From positions 1 through 64,000 of the forward strand of contig URCB01000001.1 of the NCBI GenBank assembly GCA_900546255.1: DNA of 64,000 nt, in the 5' to 3' direction. This DNA is from an uncultured Eubacteriales bacterium. Lineage in GTDB: Bacteria; Bacillota; Clostridia; Oscillospirales; Oscillospiraceae. The notes under the pieces were generated by a model that saw nothing but the letters and a program-made list of their open reading frames with translations, did not search any database and had not been told where the DNA came from. This document shows, in pieces, positions 35,084 to 43,810 of this stretch (the stretch's first letter is position 1; every line of letters starts with the position of its first letter). The translations under genes and the position numbers were made by a program.

Positions 35084-35536
35084 TCATGTGACGGGAAGTG
35101 CCTCCAACTCTGCCAGGATCTCCTCCATCAACGGGACATCCTGGGAACGGGAAGACAGATAGAGCAATTTCCCTTGGAGATCTTCGGGAAATTCTGTGCG
35201 CTTTTCTTCTAAGGGTTCTAACAGAGCGTCCAAGGCGAAGACCAACTTCTCCCTCGCTTCTGCTTCCTCAGGGACCGCCCCAAAGCTGACCATGTCTATA
35301 TTGGTCAGATAGAAGGTGTACCCATGCAACCTCTGCCAGTCGTCTGTTTCGTAACGCCCCAAATCCTGGGACAAATCGCTGCAAAGGGAAGCAAACACCA
35401 CAGAGATTCGGGTGTCCATGGACGTATTTATGGTATCTATACGGCTCTTTTCCGCTTGCCATAGGATCAGGAATAGAACAAGCAGAGCGAGCACAATGGA
35501 TAGCATGATCCTACGCAATAGAACTTTCGTATTCAT
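35084..35536 (-). CDS. Small membrane-anchored protein of unknown function
   Basis: 150 residues: basic N-terminus, one membrane helix (about residues 11-28), then a soluble, acidic, helix-rich domain on the far side (residues 35-150). No motif recognised. It stands alone with a promoter (35584-35612), between convergent trmD and the end of the anti-sigma operon. Confidence 0.65.
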   Translation of the reverse strand: MNTKVLLRRIMLSIVLALLVLFLILWQAEKSRIDTINTSMDTRISVVFASLCSDLSQDLGRYETDDWQRLHGYTFYLTNIDMVSFGAVPEEAEAREKLVFALDALLEPLEEKRTEFPEDLQGKLLYLSSRSQDVPLMEEILAELEALPVT

Positions 35537-35583
35537 ATCTTTCTGCTATGCAAACCTTATCTTGTTAGTTTCTTCTATTTTAG

Positions 35584-35612
35584 AACCTATCACACTCAAT
35601 CTAATTTGTCAA
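35584..35612 (-). promoter_or_regulatory. Promoter of the small membrane protein gene
   Basis: Minus strand TTGACA (35607-35612), 17 bp, TAGGTT (35584-35589), about 50 bp before the ATG. The surrounding 35540-35640 is notably AT-rich. Confidence 0.6.
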
Positions 35613-35689
35613 TATACTACAAAAATTTAATGGGAATTTTCCTACGGAAGCAACTGGAGCGGTGGAATATCCTCCATCCAAGACACCAA

Positions 35690-35729
35690 CCCCCTCACGC
35701 CCGAATGAGCGCGGACGTGAGGGGGTTTT
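35690..35729. terminator. Terminator at the end of the sigma/anti-sigma operon
   Basis: Ten-base-pair stem CCCCCTCACG / CGTGAGGGGG (35690-35699, 35716-35725) with TTTT on the plus strand; on the minus strand only TTGG follows. It lies about 10 bp after the stop of the last anti-sigma gene. Confidence 0.6.
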
Positions 35730-35735
35730 CCGGTA

Positions 35736-36434
35736 TTACGAAACCATCCGTTCTTCTTGGAGGCGGTGCTCCACCTCCGGGCTGGCGGGGGGAAGCTCCT
35801 GTCCCGGCTGCCAAACCAGGACCGCGTCTTTTTCCGCCCCCACATAGATGGCCTTCACATCGGAGGGCAAGGGGATGCCCAGTTTGCCCTTCGCCTCGGT
35901 TTCCCCCTTCGGGAGCACATAAAAGGTCTGATTTGACTGCCACCCCTTCAAGGTGCCGTCACCAAAGTCAAAGATCGACCGTTGCGGGATCAGATAAAGA
36001 ACATGATCCTCTGACCATTGATGGGTAATGTTGTGGGCCGCGTCATCCACCCAAAGGTCCACGTTAATGGATCCGTCGGAGAGTTCCGTCACTTGATTGA
36101 TCACGATATCCTCCTGAGAAAGGGGAAGGGATACATTCAGCTGCAAAGCGACCAGCACCAGGAACACCGCCACCCCAAGGAACAGCATGGCGATTCCCCC
36201 GCGGAACAGGTTCACCCGCTTCTTCTTATTCCACTGTTTCTCTACGGAGTGAAGGGGGGCAGCGGCTTCCCGGGACGTTTCCAGGGGAAGGGGCCGGGAA
36301 AGGGCGGTGTAAAACCTCCGGCACCGGGGACAGTCTGCCAGGTGCTCCTCCACCGCAGCGCGGCTCTCTGGGGTACAGCTGCCGTCACAGTAGGCGGGCA
36401 GCAGATCTTCGATCACAACGCAGGACAAGGTCAT
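35736..36434 (-). CDS. Zinc-finger anti-sigma factor-like membrane protein (second copy)
   Basis: 232 residues. The N-terminal anti-sigma zinc finger has the HxxxCxxC pattern at His31, Cys35, Cys38, with further Cys5/Cys20. One membrane helix lies at about 78-98, followed by an extracytoplasmic domain with IYVGAEKDAVLVWQPGQ then ELPPASPEVE. The same blocks occur in the upstream gene, so the two are tandem paralogues. Starts 4 bp inside the upstream gene's end (ATGA-type overlap), hence co-translated. Likely sequesters the ECF sigma factor, or the two copies split sensing roles. Confidence 0.82.
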   Translation of the reverse strand: MTLSCVVIEDLLPAYCDGSCTPESRAAVEEHLADCPRCRRFYTALSRPLPLETSREAAAPLHSVEKQWNKKKRVNLFRGGIAMLFLGVAVFLVLVALQLNVSLPLSQEDIVINQVTELSDGSINVDLWVDDAAHNITHQWSEDHVLYLIPQRSIFDFGDGTLKGWQSNQTFYVLPKGETEAKGKLGIPLPSDVKAIYVGAEKDAVLVWQPGQELPPASPEVEHRLQEERMVS

Positions 36435-37228
36435 GTCGTCTCCTCCTTTCCAGCCATTTCATCTCCCAAAACGCTTTCCAGCGCCTGGTGATACCCCTCC
36501 CAGTCAAAAGAGGGACGGTATGTTTCCCAGAAGGGGATGTATTGCGTTTCCATCATGGTCTCCATGGCAGGGCTTGCCGGGGGAAGGTCCTCTCCCTTCT
36601 TCCAGATGAGGATGCGGTCTTTCGGTGTCCCCACATAGACGGCCGGTACGTCTCCTCCCAAATTGTAGTTCGCATGCGGATCGACCTTCTCGGGGTCCTG
36701 TGTGACACTGAACGCAATATAGGTGTTGTACAATCCGTATTCCGACGTGCGCCTCGGTTCCAGCAGCGCTCGCTTGGGGGTAAAATACACCGATCCGTCG
36801 TCTGTTTCTTCCACCAACAGCGTATCCAGGCTCTTCCCGTCATCAATGTAGAAATGGAAAACAACCGTACCATCCTCCAGCTGACAGGCCTGGGAGATCT
36901 GGATGTCCTCTGTCGGGATATCGGTCCCTTTATGGATGGTCAGCCACAGAGGACAAACGGCCAGAAAAATGGCTGCTAAGGCAATGGCAACCCCCTTCCA
37001 GCGGGCCCGTCTCCGGGTTTTCTTCCAGGTGGTCTGGACTTCCTTGAGGGCCGCTGTCTCCTCCTTCTCTTCCGGCGTGGGAAGAGGCGCAGAGAGGTCC
37101 GCCAGCCGCTGCCGGCAGGCAGGGCACTCCGCGAGGTGTTCCTCCACCAGGCTGCGGCTTTCCTGACTGCACACCTCGTCATAGTAAAGGGGAAGCAGGT
37201 CTTGAATCAACCCACATGGCACGTTCAT
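36431..37228 (-). CDS. Zinc-finger anti-sigma factor-like membrane protein (first copy)
   Basis: 265 residues: zinc finger with His31, Cys35, Cys38 (EEHLAECPAC), a linker rich in Glu, a basic patch and one membrane helix at about 77-97, then an outer domain of about 165 residues containing VYVGTPKDRILIWKKG then EDLPPASPAME. The start overlaps the sigma-factor stop by 4 bp. Its domain order is that of RsiW-type anti-sigma factors. It shares length of the N-terminal half and outer-domain motifs with its neighbour. Confidence 0.85.
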   Translation of the reverse strand: MNVPCGLIQDLLPLYYDEVCSQESRSLVEEHLAECPACRQRLADLSAPLPTPEEKEETAALKEVQTTWKKTRRRARWKGVAIALAAIFLAVCPLWLTIHKGTDIPTEDIQISQACQLEDGTVVFHFYIDDGKSLDTLLVEETDDGSVYFTPKRALLEPRRTSEYGLYNTYIAFSVTQDPEKVDPHANYNLGGDVPAVYVGTPKDRILIWKKGEDLPPASPAMETMMETQYIPFWETYRPSFDWEGYHQALESVLGDEMAGKEETT

Positions 37229-37701
37229 GGCAATCCCTCCTTGATCTTTCCCTTGGCCCGGTAATAGGTCACACGGGCCCAGCTTTCCGTCTTGTGGAAA
37301 AGGGCAGCAATTTGCGCAAAAGAGAGTTCTCCAAAGAGGCGGAGGAGAAAGACCTCCTTATAGGGCTCCTCCAAGGCGTGGATCCCCTGGTAGATCTCCT
37401 GGAGGGACTCCTGGTCCAGCAGCCGCTCCTCCAAACTGTCCTGGGGCCAGGCAGCGCCCACTTCCTCTTCCCTGCCCTTGCGTTTCTCCCTGCGGCAGTG
37501 GTCAAAGTAGGTGTGTTTGGCGATCTGGCACAGCCAGCTGTACAGGGAGCTTCTGCCGTCGAACTGATCCAACTTTTCCAGGACTTTAAAGAAGGTCTCC
37601 TGGGTGATCTCCTCCGCAACCCACTGGTTGCGGCAGAGAACCAGCAAGTACTTATAGACATCTCGAAAGTACTTCTGGTACACCTGGTCAAATTCTGTCA
37701 C
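37225..37701 (-). CDS. ECF-type RNA polymerase sigma factor
   Basis: 158 residues: region 2 (about 1-75, DVYKYLLVLCRNQWVAEEITQ is typical but long; the later WLCQIAKHTYFDH matches region 2.4) and region 4 with helix-turn-helix GELSFAQIAALFHKTESWAR. GTG start at 37701 with GGGAGGGGAG upstream. First gene of the sigma-anti-sigma-anti-sigma operon, probably autoregulated from 37725-37752. Confidence 0.93.
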   Translation of the reverse strand: MTEFDQVYQKYFRDVYKYLLVLCRNQWVAEEITQETFFKVLEKLDQFDGRSSLYSWLCQIAKHTYFDHCRREKRKGREEEVGAAWPQDSLEERLLDQESLQEIYQGIHALEEPYKEVFLLRLFGELSFAQIAALFHKTESWARVTYYRAKGKIKEGLP

Positions 37702-37724
37702 CGTTCTCCCCTCCCTTCAACCAT

Positions 37725-37752
37725 AAGACGGCGGAGATGGCCATTCGTTACA
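37725..37752 (-). promoter_or_regulatory. Candidate ECF autoregulatory promoter
   Basis: Minus strand TGTAAC (37747-37752), exactly 16 bp, CGTCTT (37725-37730), about 25 bp upstream of the sigma gene start. TGTAAC/CGTC is a common ECF promoter pattern, and such sites normally mark autoregulation. Confidence 0.5.
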
Positions 37753-37771
37753 ATATTTTTCCCTATTCTGC

Positions 37772-37808
37772 AAAAAACGGCGTCACCTGATTGCGGTGAC
37801 GCCGTTTT
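37772..37808. terminator. Terminator after the hydrogenase operon
   Basis: Fourteen-base-pair perfect stem AAAACGGCGTCACC / GGTGACGCCGTTTT with a 7-nt loop; the minus strand continues into TTTTTT. It lies 20 bp past the hydA stop codon. Confidence 0.9.
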
Positions 37809-37829
37809 GGATGGGATTGCTCTCTTACT

Positions 37830-39656
37830 TTACTTATTGACTACGAAGTTTTCGGTGGTCAGCTCATTGTACTTACCACGTTTGACGTAGTGGGTGTGCA
37901 GGTACTCGTGGGAAGCATGGCAGCCGGGGCCCTTCCCGTCACCCCACTCCTTATAGAAGTTCATCAGGGACTGGTTCTCATGGGACTTGCGGACGATCTT
38001 GCGCTCGTCCTCGCCATAGATGGCCTCCATCCGCTTCTGGCGGACAATGTTGATGTCCTCCTGGGGTCTGGGCTGGCCGCCGCCGGTGATGCAGCCGCCG
38101 GGACATCCCATGACCTCGATGAAGTGGTAGGGAGAGGTCCCTTCGCGGACCTGGTCCATCAGTTGCCGGGCGCCGGCATACCCGCTGGTCACGGCGATCT
38201 TCACCTCGAAGCCCTCGGCGGCCTTCCACTCTGGCTTTACGTTCTCCAGCTTGATGGTGGCCTCCTTCACCTGCTCCAGGCCTACAATGGGAGAGACATG
38301 GAGGTTGGGGAAGGGCAGCTCCCGGCCGGTGATGATCTCATACACCGTACGCAGTGCAGCCTCCATCACGCCGCCGGTGACACCGAAGATGTCCGCCGCG
38401 CCGGTGGAGAAGCCCAGGGGGGCGTCAAACTCCTCCTCAGGCAGGTTGTGGAAGTTGATGCCCATGGTTTTGATCAGGTCGCCCAGTTCCCGGGTGGTGA
38501 GCACTGCGTCCACGTTGGGGACACCGTCGTTGCTCAGCTCCGGACGGGCACACTCGGTCTTCTTGGCCGTACAGGGCATGATGGAAACCACATACATGTC
38601 CTCGGGCTTTTTGCCCAGCTTCTTGGCGTAATAGCTCTTCACCACAGCGCCAAACATCTCGTGGGGAGACTTGCAGGTGGACAGATTGTCCAGGTGCTCC
38701 GGATAATTGTGCTCGATGAACTGAATCCATCCGGGAGAGCAGGAGGTGATCATGGGCAGCGTAGCCACACCGCCGGAGATCACGGCACGGAACCGCTCCA
38801 GGAACTCGGTCCCCTCCTCCATGATGGTGAGGTCAGCGCCCCAGTTGGTGTCGAACACGTCGTCAAAGCCCATGCGATGGAGGGCAGCGGCCAGCTTGCC
38901 GGTCTCACAGGTGCCGGCGGGCAGGCCGAAGCACTCGCCAATGCCCACGCGGACCGCCGGAGCGGGCTGCACCACCACATGCTTGTTGGGGTCGTTGATG
39001 GCCTGAATGACCCGATCCTTATGAGTCGTCTCCCGCAGGGCGCCCACCGGGCAGACGATGACGCACTGGCCGCAGAAGGTGCAGGCCGTGTTGCCCATGG
39101 GCAGGCCGAAGGCGGGGGTGATCACTGTCTGGAATCCACGGTTTTCCGCCGTGAGGATCGAGGTGGTCTGGATATTCTTACACACGCTGACGCAGCGGCG
39201 GCAGAGGATGCACTTGTTGGGGTCCCGGGTGATGGACTCGCTGACGTCGATGGGCTTCAGGTCCCGCTCTCCTTCGTAGGGAGAGTCCTCCACCCCCAGT
39301 TCCCGGCCCAGGGCCTGGAACTCGCAGTCCTGGTTCCGAGCGCAGGTGAGGCACTTCTTGTCGTGGTTGGACAGGAGCAGCTCGTACATGGTCTTCCGGG
39401 CTTCCTGCACTCTGGCGTTGTTGGTCTCGATGACCATGCCATCCTTGGCCTCCACCATACAGGAGGCCTGGAGATTTTTGGCAGGGGGGCTGACCTGTTC
39501 TACCACGCAGATACGGCAGGCGCCGTACTGGTTGATGCCTTCCAGGTAGCACAGTTTGGGGATGTGGATGCCGTTGCGCTCAGCGGCCTGCAGAATGGTG
39601 CTGCCGGCAGGGGCGGTACACACTTTTCCGTTGATGGTGAGTTTGATATCTGCCAT
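37830..39656 (-). CDS. hydA: [FeFe] hydrogenase catalytic subunit
   Basis: 608 residues: N-terminal 2Fe-2S ferredoxin-like domain (GACRICVVEQV near 45-55), a His/Cys cluster region (CLTCARNQDC), two 4Fe-4S clusters (CILCRRCVSVC, CTFCGQCVIVC), then the H-cluster domain with the three signatures TSCSPGW (about 302), MPCTAKKTE (about 359) and MGCPGGCI (about 515). The C-terminal tail matches HydA of trimeric, NAD-linked and often electron-bifurcating enzymes. It forms one operon with the NuoE-like and NuoF/GltD-like subunits upstream. Confidence 0.96.
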   Translation of the reverse strand: MADIKLTINGKVCTAPAGSTILQAAERNGIHIPKLCYLEGINQYGACRICVVEQVSPPAKNLQASCMVEAKDGMVIETNNARVQEARKTMYELLLSNHDKKCLTCARNQDCEFQALGRELGVEDSPYEGERDLKPIDVSESITRDPNKCILCRRCVSVCKNIQTTSILTAENRGFQTVITPAFGLPMGNTACTFCGQCVIVCPVGALRETTHKDRVIQAINDPNKHVVVQPAPAVRVGIGECFGLPAGTCETGKLAAALHRMGFDDVFDTNWGADLTIMEEGTEFLERFRAVISGGVATLPMITSCSPGWIQFIEHNYPEHLDNLSTCKSPHEMFGAVVKSYYAKKLGKKPEDMYVVSIMPCTAKKTECARPELSNDGVPNVDAVLTTRELGDLIKTMGINFHNLPEEEFDAPLGFSTGAADIFGVTGGVMEAALRTVYEIITGRELPFPNLHVSPIVGLEQVKEATIKLENVKPEWKAAEGFEVKIAVTSGYAGARQLMDQVREGTSPYHFIEVMGCPGGCITGGGQPRPQEDINIVRQKRMEAIYGEDERKIVRKSHENQSLMNFYKEWGDGKGPGCHASHEYLHTHYVKRGKYNELTTENFVVNK

Positions 39657-39661
39657 GTCTC

Positions 39662-42600
39662 TTACCTCCTGTCACAGCGCAGGCAGCGGCTGGCTTCGGC
39701 ACGGGCATCCAGCTCGTGCATGCCCAGATTCCGTTCGCAGAAGCTGCCAACTGCTTTTTCCGCCTCGATCTGTCTTGTCAGGAAGCGGTCGTGGGGGACG
39801 ATATCCCCTTCGATGTGGTAATCGGTGATCTCTTGTTCAAAGCCCTTGTACAGAACACCGGAGCCGCCCAGGTACTTATCAATGCCAGAGGCTGCCACTT
39901 TGGCCTCGTGGACGGCGTTGACGATGTCCTTGGGGCCACGGTGGGCATCGCCGCCTACGAAGACACCGGGCATCGAGGTGGCCTGGGTGTAGCGGTCTGC
40001 CACCACACGGTCCCCATTGAGCTGGATGGTGCCCTTGATGAACTTGGTGTCCGGCGTCTGGGAGATGGCGGGAATGACGACGTCAAACTCCTCTACATAG
40101 GTCTCACCGCTGGGCACGGCCTTGCGCCGGCCGGAGCTGTCGAACTGGCCCAACTTCTGCTTCATGATGCAGATGCTGTTGAGTTTGCCGCCGATGCCCA
40201 CAAAGTCGGTGGGGTTGACCAGGGTGCGGATCTTGACGCCTTCTTCCAGAGCGTCCTTGATCTCCACCTTGTCGGCGGGCATATCTTCCTCGGTCCGGCG
40301 GTAAAGCATGACCACTTCCTTGGCGCCCAGGCGGACGGCAGTACGGGCCGAGTCGATGGCGGTGTTGCCGCCGCCGATGACGGCTACCTTCTTGCCAGTG
40401 AAGTCCAGGTCCTTCTTCAGGATCACCCGTTTCAGGAAGTCCAGGCCATGGTAAACCCCTTCCAGGTCTTCCCCAGGGATCCCCAGGTGGAGCGTCTTTT
40501 GGGCACCGATGGCGATAAAGATGGCGTCGTAGTTCTTCTGCAGGGAGCGGAAGGACACGTCCACACCGATCTTGGTGTTGAGAATGATGTTGACCCCAGT
40601 CCGCTCAATGTTGCGAATCTCCCGCTCGATGATATTGCCAGGCAGACGATAGTCGGGAATGCCATAGCTCATGATGCCGCCGGGACGGTCCTCCGCCTCG
40701 TAAACATCGACATGGTAGCCCAACCGGGCCAGGTAGTAGGCACAGGTCAAACCGGAGGGGCCAGCGCCGATGATGGCGACCTTCTTATCCAGCTGCGCAA
40801 TGGGCTTGAGGTCCTCGTCCGTGGGGAAGCCCTGGGCATAGGCCCAGTCGGTAGCGAAACGCTTCAGTTCGCAGATGTTCATGGCCTCGTCCACGGTACC
40901 GCGGCGGCAGCGGCTCTCGCAGGGATGGGTACAGACACGGCCGCAGATGCCAGAGAAGGGATTGTCGCGGAGCATCACCCGGGCGGCGCCCATGTAATCG
41001 CCAGTGGCGATGAGGCTCATGTAGCCGGGGATGTTGATGCCAGCGGGGCAGGTGTTCTCGCAGGGGCTGGAAACCAGCTCGCCGCAAACACCAGCGGAAC
41101 ATCGCTTCTCCACGATGTGCTCCTCATACTCAGAGCGGAAGTATTTGATGGTAGACAGAACCGGGTTGGGTGCCGTCTGTCCCAGGCCGCACATGGCGGT
41201 ATCCTTGATGATGGCGCCCAGGTGCTCCAGGGTTTCGATGTCCCCTTCCTTGCCCTCGCCGGAGGTGATGCGGTTGAGGATTTCCAGCATCCGCTTGGTA
41301 CCGATACGGCAGGCGGTGCACTTGCCGCAGGATTCCTCCTGGATGAAGTCCAGGTAGAACCGGGCGGTGTCCACCATGCAGGTGTCCTCATCCATGACGA
41401 TGAGGCCGCCGGAACCCACGATAGAGCCCAGCGCTGCCAGAGACTCATAGTCCAGAGGTGTGTTGATGTTTTCGGCAGTGATGCAGCCGCCGGAGGGGCC
41501 ACCGGTCTGGGCAGATTTGAACTTCTTCCCGTTGGGGATGCCGCCGCCGATGGAATAGATGACTTCGGCCAAGGGGGTACCCATGGGAACTTCCACCAGG
41601 CCGGTGTTCACAATGTTGCCGGACAGGGCAAAAACCTTGGTGCCGGGGCTCTTCTCCGTTCCGAACTGACGGAACCAGTCGGCCCCATTGAGCATGATGG
41701 CAGGTACCGTAGCCAGGGTTTCCACGTTGTTGATGATGGTGGGCTTACCAAACAGGCCGCTCTGGAAGGGGAAGGGCGGCTTCTGCCGAGGTTCGCCACG
41801 CTGGCCTTCCACAGAAGCCATCAGGGCAGTTTCCTCGCCGCAGACGAAGGCGCCGGCACCGATGCGGATCTCAATGTCAAAGTCGAATCCAGAGCCGAAG
41901 ATGTCTTTGCCCAGGACGCCTTCCTCCCGGGCCATCTCCAGGGCAGCCTGCAGGCGCTCCACTGCGATGGGGTACTCTGCACGGATATACACCACGCCGT
42001 GGTTGGCGCCGATGGCGTAACCGCCGATAAGCATGCCTTCAATCACGCTGTGGGGGTCGCCTTCAAAGACGGAACGGTCCATGAATGCGCCGGGGTCACC
42101 CTCGTCGGCGTTGCAGATGATGTACTTCTCGTCGCCTTCCTCTCGGTAGGCAGCTTCCCACTTCACGCCGGTGGGGAAGCCAGCGCCGCCACGGCCACGG
42201 AGGCCGGAACGCTTCATCTCTTCGATGACGGCCATCCGGTCCCCCTTCTCCAGGATTTTGGCCAGGGCCAGGTATCCATCCTTGGAGACGTAGCTGTTGA
42301 TGCAGTTGACGTCAATGAGGCCACAGTTGCGCAGGGCGATCCGGACCTGATCCCGGAAGAAGGCCACATCGTGGATGTTGGACACCCGCTTCTTCTGAAT
42401 GCTGTCATAGAAGGTGTACTCGGTGACAGGCTCTCCCCCGATGAAGTGCTTCTGCACCACGTCTTTGACCCGTTCGGGGGTCATTTCAGTGTAGTAGGTC
42501 TCATCGGGCAGGACATAAACCACAGGACCCACTGCGCAGGTGCCCATGCAGCCGCGTTCAATCACTGCGACTTTATCGGTCAGTCCCGCCTTTTCCAGTT

Positions 42601-42745
42601 CTTCTACCATGGCGTCCCGGACGTTTTTGCAGCCGGAGGACATACAGCCTGTGCCATAGCACACCATGCACAGGTGGCTGTACTGCCCCATCTTTTCCAG
42701 ATAGGCTTCCTTCATCTGCTGCAGGTCAGCGATGCTTCTGATCAT
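39662..42745 (-). CDS. hydB: Hydrogenase flavoprotein subunit: NuoF-like protein fused to a GltD-like FAD domain
   Basis: 1027 residues. Residues 1-105 are a thioredoxin-like 2Fe-2S domain (CYGTGCMSSGC from 29). About 130-550 form the NuoF/HydB part: NADH loop GRGGAGFPTG, FMN site CNADEGDPGAF, SLBB and 4Fe-4S site ESCGKCTACR. From about 560 a GltD-like module follows, beginning PCENTCPAG and carrying a second Cys cluster, an FAD fold (IGAGPSGLTCA) and an NAD(P) fold (IGGGNTAID). Ordinary HydB ends after its 2x4Fe-4S part, so this is a genuine fusion that adds a second flavin and pyridine-nucleotide site. It overlaps the NuoE-like gene by 4 bp and ends 5 bp before hydA. Confidence 0.93.
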   Translation of the reverse strand: MIRSIADLQQMKEAYLEKMGQYSHLCMVCYGTGCMSSGCKNVRDAMVEELEKAGLTDKVAVIERGCMGTCAVGPVVYVLPDETYYTEMTPERVKDVVQKHFIGGEPVTEYTFYDSIQKKRVSNIHDVAFFRDQVRIALRNCGLIDVNCINSYVSKDGYLALAKILEKGDRMAVIEEMKRSGLRGRGGAGFPTGVKWEAAYREEGDEKYIICNADEGDPGAFMDRSVFEGDPHSVIEGMLIGGYAIGANHGVVYIRAEYPIAVERLQAALEMAREEGVLGKDIFGSGFDFDIEIRIGAGAFVCGEETALMASVEGQRGEPRQKPPFPFQSGLFGKPTIINNVETLATVPAIMLNGADWFRQFGTEKSPGTKVFALSGNIVNTGLVEVPMGTPLAEVIYSIGGGIPNGKKFKSAQTGGPSGGCITAENINTPLDYESLAALGSIVGSGGLIVMDEDTCMVDTARFYLDFIQEESCGKCTACRIGTKRMLEILNRITSGEGKEGDIETLEHLGAIIKDTAMCGLGQTAPNPVLSTIKYFRSEYEEHIVEKRCSAGVCGELVSSPCENTCPAGINIPGYMSLIATGDYMGAARVMLRDNPFSGICGRVCTHPCESRCRRGTVDEAMNICELKRFATDWAYAQGFPTDEDLKPIAQLDKKVAIIGAGPSGLTCAYYLARLGYHVDVYEAEDRPGGIMSYGIPDYRLPGNIIEREIRNIERTGVNIILNTKIGVDVSFRSLQKNYDAIFIAIGAQKTLHLGIPGEDLEGVYHGLDFLKRVILKKDLDFTGKKVAVIGGGNTAIDSARTAVRLGAKEVVMLYRRTEEDMPADKVEIKDALEEGVKIRTLVNPTDFVGIGGKLNSICIMKQKLGQFDSSGRRKAVPSGETYVEEFDVVIPAISQTPDTKFIKGTIQLNGDRVVADRYTQATSMPGVFVGGDAHRGPKDIVNAVHEAKVAASGIDKYLGGSGVLYKGFEQEITDYHIEGDIVPHDRFLTRQIEAEKAVGSFCERNLGMHELDARAEASRCLRCDRR

Positions 42746-43284
42746 GCCTGGGCACCTCCTTCCATCCCTTCTTCTGTGGGCTCTTCATACTGAGCCAGGA
42801 TTCCTCTGAGCTTTGCGGGGGTCACCTGCTTATAGACCTCGTCATCCACCATCATGGCGGGGGCCAGGCCGCAGGCGCCGATGCAGCGGGCAATCTCGAA
42901 GGTAAACTGACCGTCCTCGGTGGTGCCGCCCACCTCTACGTCCAATTCCCGCTTGATGGCGTCCACCACTTTCTTGCCGCCTCTCACGTAACAGGCAGTG
43001 CCCTGACACATACGGATGGTGTGCTTCCCTCTCTTCTGGGTAGAGAAGAAGGAGTAGAAACTCACCACGCCGCTGACCTCAGACACGGGGAGATTCATCC
43101 CATCTGCGATAAACTCCTGCAGCTGCATGGGGAGATAACCAAAAATCTCCTGGGCTGCATGGAGCACCATGATGAGAGAGCCTTCCTTGTCTTTGTACGC
43201 CTCGATCACCTGGGCGACCGCGTCGTACAACGCCTTTTCGTCCGCGCCACAGGTTGCGCAGACGATATCCGGTCTTTCGTTCAT
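42742..43284 (-). CDS. hydC: NuoE-like 2Fe-2S hydrogenase subunit
   Basis: 180 residues, thioredoxin-like 2Fe-2S protein: VLHAAQEIFGYLP, VVSFYSFFSTQKRGKH, then the ligands CQGTACYVRGG and RCIGACGLAPAM. N-terminal extension carries a CATCG pair. Corresponds to HydC of trimeric hydrogenases and NuoE of complex I. The start at 43284 follows AAGGAGG by 6 bp; the longer frame runs into leader sequence. Confidence 0.94.
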   Translation of the reverse strand: MNERPDIVCATCGADEKALYDAVAQVIEAYKDKEGSLIMVLHAAQEIFGYLPMQLQEFIADGMNLPVSEVSGVVSFYSFFSTQKRGKHTIRMCQGTACYVRGGKKVVDAIKRELDVEVGGTTEDGQFTFEIARCIGACGLAPAMMVDDEVYKQVTPAKLRGILAQYEEPTEEGMEGGAQA

Positions 43285-43556
43285 AGTTTTCCTCCTTTTT
43301 GCTCCGGACCTGGGGTGTGCCGTCCGGAGGCTGTGTGTCGCACATAGGCCGAAGCAACGACGGCCCATGACCGTTGGAACGTGGGTGAAACACTTCTTTG
43401 GTTCCCAAAGAAACTGCGCTCCACCGCCCAATGGGAAAAAGCAGCCCTGGCCACAGCCAATAGATTCCTCTCCCGAAAAACGAATCCTCCGCAACACCTG
43501 GGCACGCGTTTCGGAATCCCTCTTTGTTTATATACGGATCCGTTATATCATGTTTA
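43285..43556 (-). promoter_or_regulatory. Long untranslated leader of the hydrogenase operon
   Basis: About 266 nt separate the predicted transcription start from the hydC start codon. The 3' end carries a stem CTCCGGAC / GTCCGGAG (43302-43329) just upstream of the ribosome site (43290-43298). Near the 5' end is a partly palindromic TATAACGGATCCG/TATAT-like element (about 43532-43552). No credible coding frame is present. I do not recognise a known riboswitch class. Confidence 0.5.
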
Positions 43557-43585
43557 ATTATAGGTATTCCCACCTGTCTTGTCAA
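43557..43585 (-). promoter_or_regulatory. Hydrogenase operon promoter
   Basis: Minus strand TTGACA (43580-43585), 17 bp, TATAAT (43557-43562): perfect consensus sigma-A promoter. Expression is probably high, so regulation would have to come from a repressor or the leader. Bases 43586-43702 contain nothing I can identify. Confidence 0.9.
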
Positions 43586-43702
43586 TGCGCAAATGTTCTG
43601 AAAACGCCATTGCACTTGCGGAAAAATTCATTTCCACCCCTACATTTAGTGGTTCTACCCCCTTACTCTCCGAAAAACCTGGTAAAAAGGAAGGTTTCAC
43701 TG

Positions 43703-43741
43703 CAAAAAGGAGAGGTTTCTCCTGCAACCGAGAACCTCTCC
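43703..43741 (-). terminator. marR terminator
   Basis: Minus-strand stem GGAGAGGTT / AACCTCTCC region (43709-43717 with 43733-43741) followed by TTTTT (43704-43708). It lies about 70 bp after the marR stop codon. Confidence 0.65.
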
Positions 43742-43810
43742 GCCAAAAAATGTGTTTACACTTTTTTCTTTTTATTGCCCTGTATCAGTGGGCCGTCTCC
43801 CCTTCCTTTG

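Noticed and set aside
39716-42793. Open frame of about 1025 codons on the plus strand, antisense to the hydrogenase flavoprotein gene.
   Set aside because: It lies exactly opposite a gene with clear domains, has no ribosome site and codes for repetitive His/Gly/Asp-rich sequence typical of antisense frames in GC-rich DNA.
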